A stretch of 64,000 nucleotides of DNA from Pseudomonas monteilii NBRC 103158 = DSM 14164 (GTDB lineage Bacteria > Pseudomonadota > Gammaproteobacteria > Pseudomonadales > Pseudomonadaceae): NCBI RefSeq assembly GCF_000730605.1, contig NZ_BBIS01000003.1, positions 155,862 to 219,861 on the forward strand, given 5' to 3'. The notes under the pieces were generated by a model. It was not told the DNA's origin. It worked only from the letters and a program-made list of their open reading frames with translations, and ran no database searches. The position numbers were made by a program, and so were the translations under genes. Positions 50,512 through 61,912 of this stretch are shown piece after piece (position 1 is the stretch's first letter; each line of letters opens with the position of its first letter).

Positions 50512-52185
50512 TCAGGCCGCCTTGGCTTCCTGCTGGCTCAGCGAGCGGTTCAGCGCGCTGAACAGCGCCTTGAAGCTGGCGGTGGTGATGTTTTCATCGA
50601 TACCCACACCATGCACCGGACGGCCACCGGCCACGCGCAATTCAATGTAGGCAGCAGCCTTGGCATTGGTGCCTGCGCCAATGGCATGCTCGTTGTAGTC
50701 CATGATCTCCACCGAGATCGGCAGGCCGGCTACCAGGGCTTCCAGGGCGCCGTTGCCCTTGCCGCGCCAGTGCAGGGTGGTTTCGCCTTCGCCGGCGACT
50801 TCCACTTCCACGGCGCTGTGGCCGTTTTCTTCCTGCAGGCGGTGGCTGACCAGCGCGTACGGCGCGTTGGCCTGGAGGTATTCCTTGTGCAGCAGGCTGT
50901 AGATCTGCTGGGCGGTCATTTCCAGGCCCAGGCGGTCGGTTTCACCCTGGACGACCTGGCTGAATTCGATCTGCATGCGGCGTGGCAGGCTGATGCCGTA
51001 TTCCTGCTCGAGCAGGTAGGTGATGCCGCCTTTGCCCGACTGGCTGTTGACGCGGATGACCGCCTCGTAGCTGCGGCCGATGTCGGCCGGGTCGATCGGC
51101 AAGTAAGGCACTTCCCACAGCTCGCCTTCCTGCTGCTTGGCGAAACCTTTGCGGATGGCGTCCTGGTGCGAGCCGGAGAACGCGGTGTGGACCAGATCGC
51201 CCACATACGGGTGGCGTGGGTGCACCGGCAACTGGTTGCACTCTTCGACCACTTTGCGCACGCCGTCGATGTCGGAGAAGTCCAGCAACGGGTCGATGCC
51301 CTGGGTGTAGAGGTTCAGTGCCAAGGTCACCAGGTCGACGTTACCGGTACGCTCGCCGTTGCCGAACAGGCAGCCTTCGGCGCGGTCGGCACCCGCCATC
51401 AGACCCAGTTCGGTGGCGGCAATGCCGGTGCCGCGGTCGTTGTGGCAGTGCAGGCTGATGATCACGCTGTCGCGACGGCTGACGTTGCGGCAGAACCACT
51501 CGATCTGGTCGGCGTAGATGTTCGGGGTGGACACTTCCACGGTGGCCGGCAGGTTGAGGATGATCTTGTGCTCAGGCGTCGGGTTCCACACTTCGATGAC
51601 TGCGTCACAGACTTCCTTGGCGAACTCCATTTCGGTGGCGCTGAAGGTTTCTGGCGAGTACTGGAAGGTCCACTGGGTTTCCGGCTGCTGGGCAGCGTAC
51701 TTGACGAACAGCTTGGCCGCGTTCACCGCGATGTCCTTCACGCCTTGCTTGTCCTGGTTGAAGACGATGCGGCGGAACGACGGGCTGGTGGCGTTGTACA
51801 GGTGGACGATGGCTTTCTTGGCACCGCGCAGCGACTCGAAGGTACGGGCGATCAGGTCTTCACGGGCCTGGGTGAGCACCTGAATGGTGGTGTCGTCGGG
51901 GATGTGGCCTTCTTCGATCAGCATGCGCACGAAGTCGAAGTCGGTCTGCGAGGCGGACGGGAACGAGGCTTCGATTTCCTTCACACCCACCTGTACCAGG
52001 GTCTTCCAGAAGCGCAGTTTCTTCTCCGAATCCATCGGCTCGATCAGCGACTGGTTGCCATCACGCAGGTCGGAGCTGCACCAGATCGGCGCGGCAGTGA
52101 TGGTCTTCGACGGCCAGGTGCGGTCAGGCAGGTCGATGGTCGGGAAAGCGCGGTACTTCTTCGAAGGGTCTTTGAGCATGGTCAT
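50512..52185 (-). CDS. leuA: 2-Isopropylmalate synthase
   Basis: 557 aa. First committed step of leucine synthesis: acetyl-CoA plus 2-ketoisovalerate. Catalytic TIM barrel with the start of the HMGL-like signature [15 protein letters not shown] (about 37-51) and metal ligands in [13 protein letters not shown]; then linker and a C-terminal leucine-sensing allosteric domain (about 430-557). This is the long, E. coli-unlike LeuA form of Pseudomonas and actinobacteria. Start ATG 52183-52185, with AAAGGA upstream; a second ATG two codons in is possible. A Leu-rich small ORF lies 77 bp upstream on the same strand. Confidence 0.96.
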   Translation of the reverse strand: MTMLKDPSKKYRAFPTIDLPDRTWPSKTITAAPIWCSSDLRDGNQSLIEPMDSEKKLRFWKTLVQVGVKEIEASFPSASQTDFDFVRMLIEEGHIPDDTTIQVLTQAREDLIARTFESLRGAKKAIVHLYNATSPSFRRIVFNQDKQGVKDIAVNAAKLFVKYAAQQPETQWTFQYSPETFSATEMEFAKEVCDAVIEVWNPTPEHKIILNLPATVEVSTPNIYADQIEWFCRNVSRRDSVIISLHCHNDRGTGIAATELGLMAGADRAEGCLFGNGERTGNVDLVTLALNLYTQGIDPLLDFSDIDGVRKVVEECNQLPVHPRHPYVGDLVHTAFSGSHQDAIRKGFAKQQEGELWEVPYLPIDPADIGRSYEAVIRVNSQSGKGGITYLLEQEYGISLPRRMQIEFSQVVQGETDRLGLEMTAQQIYSLLHKEYLQANAPYALVSHRLQEENGHSAVEVEVAGEGETTLHWRGKGNGALEALVAGLPISVEIMDYNEHAIGAGTNAKAAAYIELRVAGGRPVHGVGIDENITTASFKALFSALNRSLSQQEAKAA

Positions 52186-52261
52186 GGAAGCAATCCTTTT
52201 GTGTGCGGCCGAGATCGGGCCTGCCGAGCGATAACGAGATGAAGAGGCGAGGCGACGCGAT

Positions 52262-52339
52262 TCAACCTGGTAGTCGGGCGCTGACCAGGCAGAGGCTGCG
52301 ATGTTGTCGGAGCAGGATGAGGGTGCTGAAGGTTTTCAT
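52262..52339 (-). CDS. Putative leuA leader peptide, 25 aa
   Basis: ATG 52337-52339 to TGA 52262-52264. The peptide begins [19 protein letters not shown] and continues with SARLPG. It has six Leu in 25 residues, with Leu-Ile-Leu-Leu (7-10) and Leu-Cys-Leu (16-18) clusters, as expected for a ribosome-sensed leader in a leucine operon. It precedes leuA by 76 bp on the same strand. GAGGG is only 1-2 bases before the ATG; if the promoter proposed above is right the mRNA would be almost leaderless. No U-tailed attenuator follows the ORF, so control, if any, may be translational. Not a proven gene. Confidence 0.5.
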   Translation of the reverse strand: MKTFSTLILLRQHRSLCLVSARLPG

Positions 52340-52403
52340 GCCCTCAAACTTAACCAGTGGGGTGGGGGATGGCAAGCGTTCGAGGAAAATTGAGAGGAAT
52401 GCT

Positions 52404-52429
52404 TAAAAAAAGATCTTGTGCGAGATTTT
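52404..52429 (-). terminator. Probable terminator after the M23 peptidase gene
   Basis: Leftward AAATCT-N6-AGATCT with one mismatch, followed by seven T's (A's at 52405-52411). Weak stem but strong T-run. Confidence 0.5.
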
Positions 52430-52529
52430 ATAGCTGGAATTTGCTGGGTGATTATTGAATGTTGCGCGGTATTTTTCGATGGCGCAACACAGTGGAATTG
52501 ATGTCGGCAGTGCTGGGCTCTTCGCGGTT

Positions 52530-53357
52530 TCAGGGCTGGAACGCCCCAATGAAAATCGCCGGATCCACCCGTGCATCATTCAGGCTGACGTTCCAGTGCA
52601 TATGCGGCCCGGTCGCCCGCCCGGTGGAGCCCACCCGCCCGACCACCTCGCCACGGCGCAGTTGCTGCCCCACCTGCACATCGATCTTCGACATGTGGCA
52701 GAACATGCTGATGAAGCCCTGCCCATGGTCGACGAACACTGTGCGGCCATTGAAGAAGTAGTCCCCCACCAGAATCACCTTGCCATTGGCGGGGGTCTTG
52801 ATTGGCGTGCCTGCCGGCACCGCGAAGTCCAGCCCGGCATGTGGGTTGCGTTCTTCGCCATTGAAGAAGCGGCGCACGCCAAACTTGCTCGACAGCGGGC
52901 CGTTGACCGGCTTGTCGAGGATCAGGTTGCTCGGCAGGCTCGGGCTGAAGCTGCGGTAGGCCTTGATCTGCTCGGCCAGTTCGCGGTCGATGCGCTTGAG
53001 GTCGGCGGGGTTCGGGTTGACCTGGCGGGTGTTCTTCAGGGTGATGCGCTGCTCGGGGTATTTTTTGCTCCCCACGCTGAAGGGCAGCGTGCGACCGCCC
53101 TGGTTCAGCGTGGCGGTGCCGGGCTTCTGGGTCAGCGGAATGCCGACGATGGCCAGCCAGGTATCCTGCTCTTTCACCACCAGCACCGGCTTGCCGTTGA
53201 AGCGGGCACTGGGCGCGCTGGCGGCGGGGCCCAGGTCGACCACTGCAACGCCGCCGGGCACCGGCTTGTTCAGCGTGCGGGTGATGTAGCTGGCCTGAGC
53301 GCCGCCGGCCAGCAGCAACAGGGAAAGGGCAAGCAAAGGCGCAAGCAGGCGGGGCAT
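52530..53357 (-). CDS. Exported M23 (LytM-type) peptidase
   Basis: 275 aa. Signal peptide about 1-22 (LLAPLLALSLLLLAGGAQA). A beta-rich N-terminal domain (about 25-110), then the LytM domain with zinc/catalytic residues in NPHAGLDFAVPAGTP (HxxxD), and PHMHWNV (HxH). Cleaves peptidoglycan cross-bridges or activates an amidase in the periplasm; both metal motifs are intact, so an active enzyme is likely. The start lies 3 bp after the xseA stop, so the two form one transcript. Confidence 0.92.
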   Translation of the reverse strand: MPRLLAPLLALSLLLLAGGAQASYITRTLNKPVPGGVAVVDLGPAASAPSARFNGKPVLVVKEQDTWLAIVGIPLTQKPGTATLNQGGRTLPFSVGSKKYPEQRITLKNTRQVNPNPADLKRIDRELAEQIKAYRSFSPSLPSNLILDKPVNGPLSSKFGVRRFFNGEERNPHAGLDFAVPAGTPIKTPANGKVILVGDYFFNGRTVFVDHGQGFISMFCHMSKIDVQVGQQLRRGEVVGRVGSTGRATGPHMHWNVSLNDARVDPAIFIGAFQP

Positions 53358-53360
53358 GTG

Positions 53361-54740
53361 TCAGTCCAGTAGTGAGAGGGTGACCGGGGTCAGGTGGTTG
53401 TCTTCGACCCGCACCAGCAGCTCGCCTTCGTTCAGGCGAGCGGTCAGGCGCTGGCCGTTGCGGGTCTGTTCGGCGCTGCGGATGGCCTGGCCTTGTTCAT
53501 CCAGCAAAATGCTGTAGCCGCGGGCAAGGGTGGCCAGCGGGCTGACCACCTGCAGGGTTTGCAACTGAGCCTGGAAGCGTTGGCGGCGATCTTTGAGCAC
53601 GTCGCGCATGGCCCGTGGCAGGCGCTCGGCCAGGCTGTCCAGGCGCTGGCTCAGCAGTTTCAGGTTACGCCCCGGATGCTGTGCGGCCAAGCGCGTATCC
53701 AGGCGTGCCAGGCGCTCGCGGCGCTGGTTGAGGCTGAGCATGAAGGCGCGGCGCAAGCGCATGTCCAGGTCGTCCAGGCGCTGGGCTTGCTGGCGCAAAC
53801 GCTCGCCCGGGTGGCGCAGGCGCCGGGTCAGGGACTCCAGGCGCAGGCGGTCGTGGGTCAGGCGGTTCTGCATGCGCAGCAGCAGGCGCCGTTGCAGGCC
53901 ATCCAGGCGTTGCTGCAGGCCACTGTTGTCGGGGGCCAGCAGTTCCGCGGCAGCAGACGGTGTGGGGGCGCGCACGTCAGCGACGAAGTCGCTGATCGAC
54001 ACATCGGTTTCATGGCCCACGGCGCTGACAATCGGCGTTACGCAGGCGGCGACCGCACGCGCCACGGCTTCTTCGTTGAAGCACCACAAGTCTTCCAGCG
54101 AGCCGCCCCCACGGGCCAGGATCAGCGCATCGAAACCGAGGCTGTCGGCGAGACGGATGGCACGCACGATCTGCGCGATGGCTTCGCGGCCCTGTACCGC
54201 TGTCGGGATCAGGTTCAGCTCTACCTGTGGAGCTCGGCGGCCGAACACGCTGATGATGTCGCGGATCACTGCACCGGTGGGTGATGTGATGATGCCGATG
54301 CGTTGGGGGTGGGCCGGTAGCGGCTTCTTGCGTTCGGCGCTGAACAGCCCCTCGGCACCGAGCTTCTCCTTCAGGGCTTCGAACGCCAGGCGCAGTGCGC
54401 CATCGCCGGCCGGCTCGACGGTGTCGAGAATCAGCTGGTAGTCGCCACGCCCCTCGAACAGCGAAACCTTGCCGCGCACACGAACGGCAAGGCCGTCTCG
54501 CAGTGCCTGGCGTACGCGGGTGGCATTCTGCCGGAACAACGCACAGCGCACCTGGGCGCCGCTGTCCTTGAGGGTGAAGTACATGTGGCCGGACGCCGGG
54601 CGGGCGAGGTTGGAAATCTCGCCTTCCACCCACACGCTGCGGAACACGTCTTCCAGCAGCACGCGTGCGCGGCCGTTGAGTTGGCTGACGGTAAGGACCT
54701 CACGGTCCAGGCCGAGTCGTTCGAAGGGGTCTTTGATCAT
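53361..54740 (-). CDS. xseA: Exodeoxyribonuclease VII large subunit
   Basis: 459 aa. N-terminal OB fold (TVSQLNGRARVLLEDVFRSVWVEGEISNLARPASGHMYFTLKD), the catalytic domain with IGIITSPTGAVIRDII and ARGGGSLEDLWCFNEEAVARA, then a long coiled coil (about 280-400) rich in Arg, Leu and Gln, and the C-terminal beta segment ARGYSILLD. Degrades single-stranded DNA with XseB, which is not in the window. Start ATG 54738-54740 (MIKDPFERLGLD); the seven upstream codons MSFMMPA are unlikely. Its start lies inside the end of the LysR gene. Confidence 0.95.
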   Translation of the reverse strand: MIKDPFERLGLDREVLTVSQLNGRARVLLEDVFRSVWVEGEISNLARPASGHMYFTLKDSGAQVRCALFRQNATRVRQALRDGLAVRVRGKVSLFEGRGDYQLILDTVEPAGDGALRLAFEALKEKLGAEGLFSAERKKPLPAHPQRIGIITSPTGAVIRDIISVFGRRAPQVELNLIPTAVQGREAIAQIVRAIRLADSLGFDALILARGGGSLEDLWCFNEEAVARAVAACVTPIVSAVGHETDVSISDFVADVRAPTPSAAAELLAPDNSGLQQRLDGLQRRLLLRMQNRLTHDRLRLESLTRRLRHPGERLRQQAQRLDDLDMRLRRAFMLSLNQRRERLARLDTRLAAQHPGRNLKLLSQRLDSLAERLPRAMRDVLKDRRQRFQAQLQTLQVVSPLATLARGYSILLDEQGQAIRSAEQTRNGQRLTARLNEGELLVRVEDNHLTPVTLSLLD

Positions 54741-55656
54741 GGCGGGCATCATAAAGGACATCGGCCCCGGTTGTCTGTCCCGGCCCTATCGCCCTCACGA
54801 ACTGGCGCACCATCTGCCCTGCATCACGTCGGCAAGCCAGCGCTACGGTGCTCTCGCGGCCCCCCTCCAGCGCCACGAAACTGACCGAAGCCGGCGCGAT
54901 CTCACGCATGCACGCTGGCAGTAACGCCACCCCGAACCCCGCCTGAATCAGCTGCAATTGCGTAGTTTTGCGCGACAGCACCTGCGCCGCGCGCGGAAAG
55001 AAACCTGCCCCCATGCACAACGAAGCCGACAGGTAACTCAGCCCGCCACGGTCCCGGTGCGGGATGGAAATAAAACGTTCTTCCCTCAATTGCTCCAGTT
55101 GAACGTACTGCGCATTGGCCAACGGGTGCCCAGCGGCGACCGCCAGTAACAGCGGTTCGCTGAACAGTTCATGCAGCGCCACGCCTTCATGCTGGCGCAG
55201 CACTGGCAAGCGCAGCAGGCCAATATCCAGCCGCCCGGCCGCAATATCTTCCAGCTGGGCCTCCGACGACTGCTGCGCGATCTCCAGCGAAACCTCCGGG
55301 TTTTCCCGCAGATAGTCCCCCAGGCGAGCCAGCAACGGGCCGATCAGCGGCACGGTACTGGAATGGTTCAGGCGCAGGCTGCCCTGCAACCCCTCGCCAA
55401 TGTCGCGCGTTACGCGCTCTGCTTGCGCCAGGTCGGCCAGCAAGCGGCGTGCCCGTTCGAGAAAGGCCTGCCCGGCCAGCGTCAGGCGTGGCAGGCGTGC
55501 CGTGCGTTCGAACAGTGGCGTGCCCAGTTGCTGCTCCAGCTCCTTGATCTGCCGGCTCAGTGCCGACTGGGCGATGTACAGCCGTTCGGCGGCACCGCTG
55601 AAGCTGCCACACTCGGCAATTTCCACGAAGTAACGCAACTGGCGGATCGACGTCAT
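54700..55656 (-). CDS. LysR-family transcriptional regulator
   Basis: 318 aa. Winged helix-turn-helix at 1-62 (SIRQLRYFVEIAECGSFSGAAERLYIAQSALSRQIKELE), linker helix, then a substrate-binding domain (about 90-295). ATG 55654-55656 with AAAAGG upstream. Divergent from the TauE/SafE-type permease gene across 97 bp, so it probably controls that gene. The 3' end runs 41 bp into xseA, giving a polar tail (TTGADVLYDARHDQRPLRTT) beyond the usual family end, which may be a lineage-specific extension. Ligand unknown. Confidence 0.9.
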   Translation of the reverse strand: MTSIRQLRYFVEIAECGSFSGAAERLYIAQSALSRQIKELEQQLGTPLFERTARLPRLTLAGQAFLERARRLLADLAQAERVTRDIGEGLQGSLRLNHSSTVPLIGPLLARLGDYLRENPEVSLEIAQQSSEAQLEDIAAGRLDIGLLRLPVLRQHEGVALHELFSEPLLLAVAAGHPLANAQYVQLEQLREERFISIPHRDRGGLSYLSASLCMGAGFFPRAAQVLSRKTTQLQLIQAGFGVALLPACMREIAPASVSFVALEGGRESTVALACRRDAGQMVRQFVRAIGPGQTTGADVLYDARHDQRPLRTTRPGP

Positions 55657-55753
55657 GTCATGCCTTTTCAAGATAGCTATGGCGATAAAGGCATATTAGT
55701 CGGCATGGCTCATGGCTGGCTAACCTTGGCCTGACTTTTCAGGAACTGCTGCC

Positions 55754-56509
55754 ATGCTTGCCCAACTGTCGTTTTCCGGCCTTGACTGGCTGCCCATCCT
55801 GTTCGGTGTCGGTGCCGCCTATATCGTTTTTGGCATCGCCGGTTTCGGCACGGCGCTGGTGGCCGGCCCTGTGCTGATCCACTTCATGCCGTTGTCACGC
55901 ATCATCCCGCTGTTGGTGCTGCTGGACTTCGTTGCCGCGTTCGGCAACCTGCTGCCATCGCGCCGGGACGTGGTGCGCAGCGAGTTGTTGCGGCTGCTGC
56001 CGTTCATGGTGCTGGGCTGCACGCTGGGCGTGGTATTTCTTCTGCAACTGAAATCCGACCTTTTGCTGCTGCTGATGGGCTTGTTCGTCACGGCCTACGC
56101 GCTGTACGGGTTGGCGGTGAAGGTGCGGCCGGCCCGATTGTCCGGCGTGTGGGCGGTGCCGATGGGTACGGCAGGTGGTTTGTTCGGCGCGCTATTTGGC
56201 AGCGGCGGTTTCTTGTACGCCCTATATCTGAGCGCACGCCTGGAGGTAAAAGAGCAGGTACGTGCCACCCAGAGCGCGCTGATCAGTTGCAGCACGGTGG
56301 TGCGCCTGACGCTGTTCCTGCTCGCCGGTGTCTATGCCGACCAAAGCTTGCTGCTGCTTGCCGCCTGCTTGCTGCCGGTCATGTTCGTCGGCCTTTGGCT
56401 GGGGCGCAGGCTGACCCACCGGCTGTCCCGTGAGGCATTTGTACGCCTGGTCACCTGGTTGGTGCTGGCCAGCGGGCTGGCGTTGATCGGTCGCTACCTG
56501 AGCGGCTGA
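55754..56509 (+). CDS. TauE/SafE (TSUP) family membrane permease
   Basis: 251 aa, about eight hydrophobic segments. Family motifs: GVGAAYIVFGIAGFGTALVAGP (repeat 1) and PMGTAGGLFGALFGSGGFL (repeat 2). Members export sulfite, sulfoacetate or other organosulfur anions, or take up such compounds. Divergent LysR gene at 54700-55656. Substrate cannot be read from sequence. Confidence 0.88.
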   Translation: MLAQLSFSGLDWLPILFGVGAAYIVFGIAGFGTALVAGPVLIHFMPLSRIIPLLVLLDFVAAFGNLLPSRRDVVRSELLRLLPFMVLGCTLGVVFLLQLKSDLLLLLMGLFVTAYALYGLAVKVRPARLSGVWAVPMGTAGGLFGALFGSGGFLYALYLSARLEVKEQVRATQSALISCSTVVRLTLFLLAGVYADQSLLLLAACLLPVMFVGLWLGRRLTHRLSREAFVRLVTWLVLASGLALIGRYLSG

Positions 56510-56556
56510 GCGGTAGAATTGCGTCATTACCGCAGTTTTTCAGGCTTTTCCCGTTC

Positions 56557-58670
<2,114 letters not shown>

Positions 58671-58691
58671 GGCTTCCAGCAATATAAGCAT

Positions 58692-58715
58692 GCGGGGCTG
58701 TCACGACAGCCCCGC
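58692..58715. other. Hairpin between guaB and guaA
   Basis: Perfect 10-bp stem GCGGGGCTGT (58692-58701) / ACAGCCCCGC (58706-58715), loop CACG, followed by GTCGTTT. It may partly end transcription and lower guaA relative to guaB. Confidence 0.65.
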
Positions 58716-58748
58716 GTCGTTTCCGATTTCCACTGACGAGATTGAGTC

Positions 58749-60326
58749 ATGGCCCTCGACATTCACGCTCACCGCATCCTGATCCTCGATTTCGGTTCCC
58801 AGTACACCCAGCTGATCGCCCGCCGCGTGCGCGAAATCGGCGTGTACTGCGAACTGCACCCGTTCGACATGGACGATGAAGCGATCCGCGAATTCAACCC
58901 GCGCGGCATCATCCTCGCCGGCGGCCCCGAATCGGTCCACGAAGCCAACAGCCCACGCGCTCCGCAGGCCGTGTTCGACCTGAACGTACCGGTGCTGGGC
59001 ATCTGCTACGGCATGCAGACCATGGCCGAGCAGATGGGCGGCAAGGTAGAAGGTTCCGACCTGCGTGAATTCGGTTATGCCCGCGTAGACGTGGTCGGCA
59101 AGAGCCGCCTGCTCGACGGCATCGAAGACCACGTTGACGGCGACGGCGTACTGGGCCTGGACGTGTGGATGAGCCACGGCGACAAGGTTACCCAGATGCC
59201 GGGCAACTTCCACGTGCTGGCCAGCACCCCAAGCTGCCCGATCGCCGGCATGTTCGACGATTCCCGTGGCTATTACGGCGTGCAGTTCCACCCGGAAGTG
59301 ACCCACACCAAGCAAGGCGGTCGCATCCTGTCCCGCTTCGTGCAGGACATCTGCGGCTGTGAAGCCCTGTGGACGCCTTCCAACATTGTTGAAGACGCCA
59401 TCGCCCAGGTGCGTGAGCAAGTCGGTTCGGCCAACGTCCTGCTGGGCCTGTCCGGCGGCGTCGACAGCTCGGTGGTTGCCGCGCTGCTGCACCGGGCCAT
59501 CGGCGACCAGCTGACCTGCGTATTCGTCGACAACGGCCTGCTGCGCCTGCACGAAGGCGACCAGGTGATGGCCATGTTCAAAGAGAACATGGGCGTCAAA
59601 GTGATCCGCGCCGATGCTGAAAAGCAGTTCCTCGATAACCTGGAAGGCGAAGCCGACCCGGAGAAGAAGCGCAAGATCATCGGCCGTACCTTCATCGACA
59701 TCTTCGATGCCGAAGCCAGCAAGCTGGAAAACATCCAGTTCCTCGCTCAGGGCACCATCTACCCGGACGTGATCGAGTCGGCTGGCGCCAAGAGCGGCAA
59801 GGCCCACGTGATCAAGTCGCACCACAACGTGGGCGGCCTGCCGGAGGAAATGAACCTCAAGCTGGTCGAGCCGCTGCGTGAGCTGTTCAAGGACGAAGTG
59901 CGCAAGATCGGCCTGGAACTGGGCCTGCCGTACGACATGGTCTACCGCCACCCGTTCCCGGGCCCGGGCCTGGGCGTGCGCATTTTGGGTGAAGTGAAGA
60001 AGGAATACGCCGACATCCTGCGTCGCGCCGACCACATCTTCATCGAAGAGCTGCGCAAGGCCGACTGGTACCACAAGACCAGCCAGGCGTTCGTGGTGTT
60101 CCAGCCGGTCAAGTCGGTTGGCGTCGTTGGCGACGGCCGTCGCTACGCCTGGGTCGTGGCCCTGCGTGCCGTCGAGACCGTGGACTTCATGACCGCGCGC
60201 TGGGCGCACCTGCCGTACGAACTGCTGGAAACCGTCAGCGGCCGTATCATCAACGAAATCGACGGTATCTCGCGCGTGACCTACGACGTGTCGAGCAAGC
60301 CGCCGGCCACTATCGAGTGGGAATAA
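58749..60326 (+). CDS. guaA: GMP synthase (glutamine-hydrolysing)
   Basis: 525 aa. Converts XMP to GMP. N-terminal glutamine amidotransferase with C86 in GICYGMQ and H/E in [12 protein letters not shown]-pyrophosphatase domain with the P-loop [10 protein letters not shown] (about 232) and C-terminal dimerisation domain ending PPATIEWE. Complete and standard length. Confidence 0.97.
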   Translation: MALDIHAHRILILDFGSQYTQLIARRVREIGVYCELHPFDMDDEAIREFNPRGIILAGGPESVHEANSPRAPQAVFDLNVPVLGICYGMQTMAEQMGGKVEGSDLREFGYARVDVVGKSRLLDGIEDHVDGDGVLGLDVWMSHGDKVTQMPGNFHVLASTPSCPIAGMFDDSRGYYGVQFHPEVTHTKQGGRILSRFVQDICGCEALWTPSNIVEDAIAQVREQVGSANVLLGLSGGVDSSVVAALLHRAIGDQLTCVFVDNGLLRLHEGDQVMAMFKENMGVKVIRADAEKQFLDNLEGEADPEKKRKIIGRTFIDIFDAEASKLENIQFLAQGTIYPDVIESAGAKSGKAHVIKSHHNVGGLPEEMNLKLVEPLRELFKDEVRKIGLELGLPYDMVYRHPFPGPGLGVRILGEVKKEYADILRRADHIFIEELRKADWYHKTSQAFVVFQPVKSVGVVGDGRRYAWVVALRAVETVDFMTARWAHLPYELLETVSGRIINEIDGISRVTYDVSSKPPATIEWE

Positions 60327-60335
60327 GTTGAGCCA

Positions 60336-60361
60336 CAAGGGCGCCGCGAGGCGCCCTTGTT
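60336..60361. terminator. Hairpin terminator after guaA
   Basis: Perfect 11-bp stem ACAAGGGCGCC (60336-60346) / GGCGCCCTTGT (60351-60361), loop GCGA, just after the guaA stop, with a short T-containing tail. Confidence 0.7.
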
Positions 60362-60379
60362 GTATCTGCCCTCTGTATC

Positions 60380-60411
60380 GGCCTCTTCGCGGGCTTGCCC
60401 GCGAAGAGGCC
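60380..60411. repeat. REP palindrome between guaA and the multicopper oxidase
   Basis: Perfect 15-bp arms (60380-60394 and 60397-60411) around TT, with the GCGGGCTTGCCCGC core shared with 132-187 and 41120-41139. Confidence 0.88.
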
Positions 60412-60529
60412 AGCACAGGCAAAAACGAGACTTCACTTAATCTTTCCCATTTGCAGGTGTATCGTATTCGCCCTTCACCGTCAGCCATGCTGGCAGCTTG
60501 ATTGCGCAGAACACGAGGTACCCGCACCG

Positions 60530-61912
60530 ATGTCCTTCACCCGTCGACAAATGCTCAAGGGCCTCACCGGCTTGGTTGTGGTTGGCCTGGGCGCCGGTGG
60601 CGCGGCGCGTTACTGGCTGGGCAAGGTCGAAGACGACAATGCGGGGCATGATTACGAGCTGATCGCCGCGCCGCTGGATGTCGAGCTGGTGCCGGGCTTC
60701 AAGACCGAGGCCTGGGCGTTCGGCCCGTCGGCGCCGGGTACCGAGCTTCGCGTGCGCCAGGGTACCTGGCTGCGGGTACGCTTCATCAACCACCTGCCGG
60801 TGGAAACCACCATTCACTGGCACGGCATTCGCCTGCCGCTGGAAATGGACGGTGTGCCCTACGTCTCGCAACTGCCGGTCAAGCCGGGCGAGTATTTTGA
60901 CTACAAGTTCCGCGTACCGGATGCCGGCAGCTACTGGTATCACCCGCATGTCAGCAGCTCCGAAGAGCTGGGGCGCGGTCTGGTTGGCCCGCTAATCGTC
61001 GAGGAGCGCGAGCCGACCGGTTTCCAGCATGAGCGCACCCTTAGCCTGAAGAACTGGCACGTGGACGAGCAGGGCGCCTGGCTGCCTTTCAGCATCCCGC
61101 GCGAGGCCGCGCGCAACGGCACCGCCGGGCGCTTGATCACCATCAATGGTCAGCCCGACTCGGTGACCGAGCTGCCGGCCGGCCACGTGGTGCGGGTGCG
61201 CCTGCTGAACCTGGACAACACCTGGACTTACCGCCTCAACCTCAAGGGCAACTGCGAGGCAAAAATCTATGCCCTCGACGGCAACCCGGTGACCCCGCGC
61301 CCATTGGAAGACGAGTACTGGCTCGGCCCCGGCATGCGTATCTGCCTGGCCATCCGTATTCCCGAGGCGGGTGAGGAGATTTCCCTGCGAGACGGTTTCG
61401 TGCGCCTGGGCACCCTGCGTTCGGTGGCCAGCAACGACGTGCCGAGTGACTGGCCGCCAGCGCTGCCGCCCAACCCGATCGCCGAGCCGGACCTGGAGAA
61501 TGCCGAAAAGCTCAACTTCAATTTCGAATGGGCGGCCAACGTCACTGTCACCCCTGACCCGGACAAACCCTCGAGCATGTGGCAGATCAACGGCCAGGCC
61601 TGGGACATCACCGACAAGACCTGCGCGGACCGCCCCATCGCCACGTTGCAGAAGGGCAAGAGCTACATCTTCGAGCTGAAGAACATGACCCAGTACCAGC
61701 ACCCGATCCACTTGCACGGCATGAGCTTCAAGGTGATCGCCTCCAATCGCCACGACATCAAGGAGCCGTGGTTCACCGACACCTACCTGCTGGGCAAGAA
61801 CGAACGCGCCCAGGTGGCGCTGGTGGCGGATAATCCGGGCACCTGGATGTTCCACTGCCACGTCATCGACCACATGGAAACCGGCCTGATGGCCGCGATC
61901 GCGGTGGTCTGA
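60530..61912 (+). CDS. Tat-exported multicopper oxidase
   Basis: 460 aa. Twin-arginine signal FTRRQMLKGLTGLVVVGLGAGG at the start, so it is folded with copper before export to the periplasm. Copper motifs are all present: HWHG, YHPH, HPIHLHG and HCHVIDHMETG (type 1/2/3 sites). Laccase-like, three-domain. It may oxidise Cu(I), Fe(II) or phenols; a Met-rich segment of the CueO type is not seen. ATG 60530-60532 with GAGGT ten bases before. It overlaps tadA by one base, so they share a transcript. Confidence 0.92.
   Translation: MSFTRRQMLKGLTGLVVVGLGAGGAARYWLGKVEDDNAGHDYELIAAPLDVELVPGFKTEAWAFGPSAPGTELRVRQGTWLRVRFINHLPVETTIHWHGIRLPLEMDGVPYVSQLPVKPGEYFDYKFRVPDAGSYWYHPHVSSSEELGRGLVGPLIVEEREPTGFQHERTLSLKNWHVDEQGAWLPFSIPREAARNGTAGRLITINGQPDSVTELPAGHVVRVRLLNLDNTWTYRLNLKGNCEAKIYALDGNPVTPRPLEDEYWLGPGMRICLAIRIPEAGEEISLRDGFVRLGTLRSVASNDVPSDWPPALPPNPIAEPDLENAEKLNFNFEWAANVTVTPDPDKPSSMWQINGQAWDITDKTCADRPIATLQKGKSYIFELKNMTQYQHPIHLHGMSFKVIASNRHDIKEPWFTDTYLLGKNERAQVALVADNPGTWMFHCHVIDHMETGLMAAIAVV

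Larger units (their letters stand above)
52186..52529. other. leuA leader and M23-peptidase downstream region
   Basis: From right to left: the probable terminator of the xseA-M23 transcript (52404-52429), a candidate leuA promoter (-35 TTGCCA at 52370-52375, weak -10 TTAAGT at 52348-52353, 16-bp spacer), the leucine-rich ORF (52262-52339), and 76 bp of pyrimidine-rich leader to leuA. No other gene is supported. Confidence 0.6.

Noticed and set aside
60380..60411. CRISPR-like repeat
   Set aside because: Repeats of the GCGGGC core are single, far apart and palindromic, as in REP elements; no spacer array exists.
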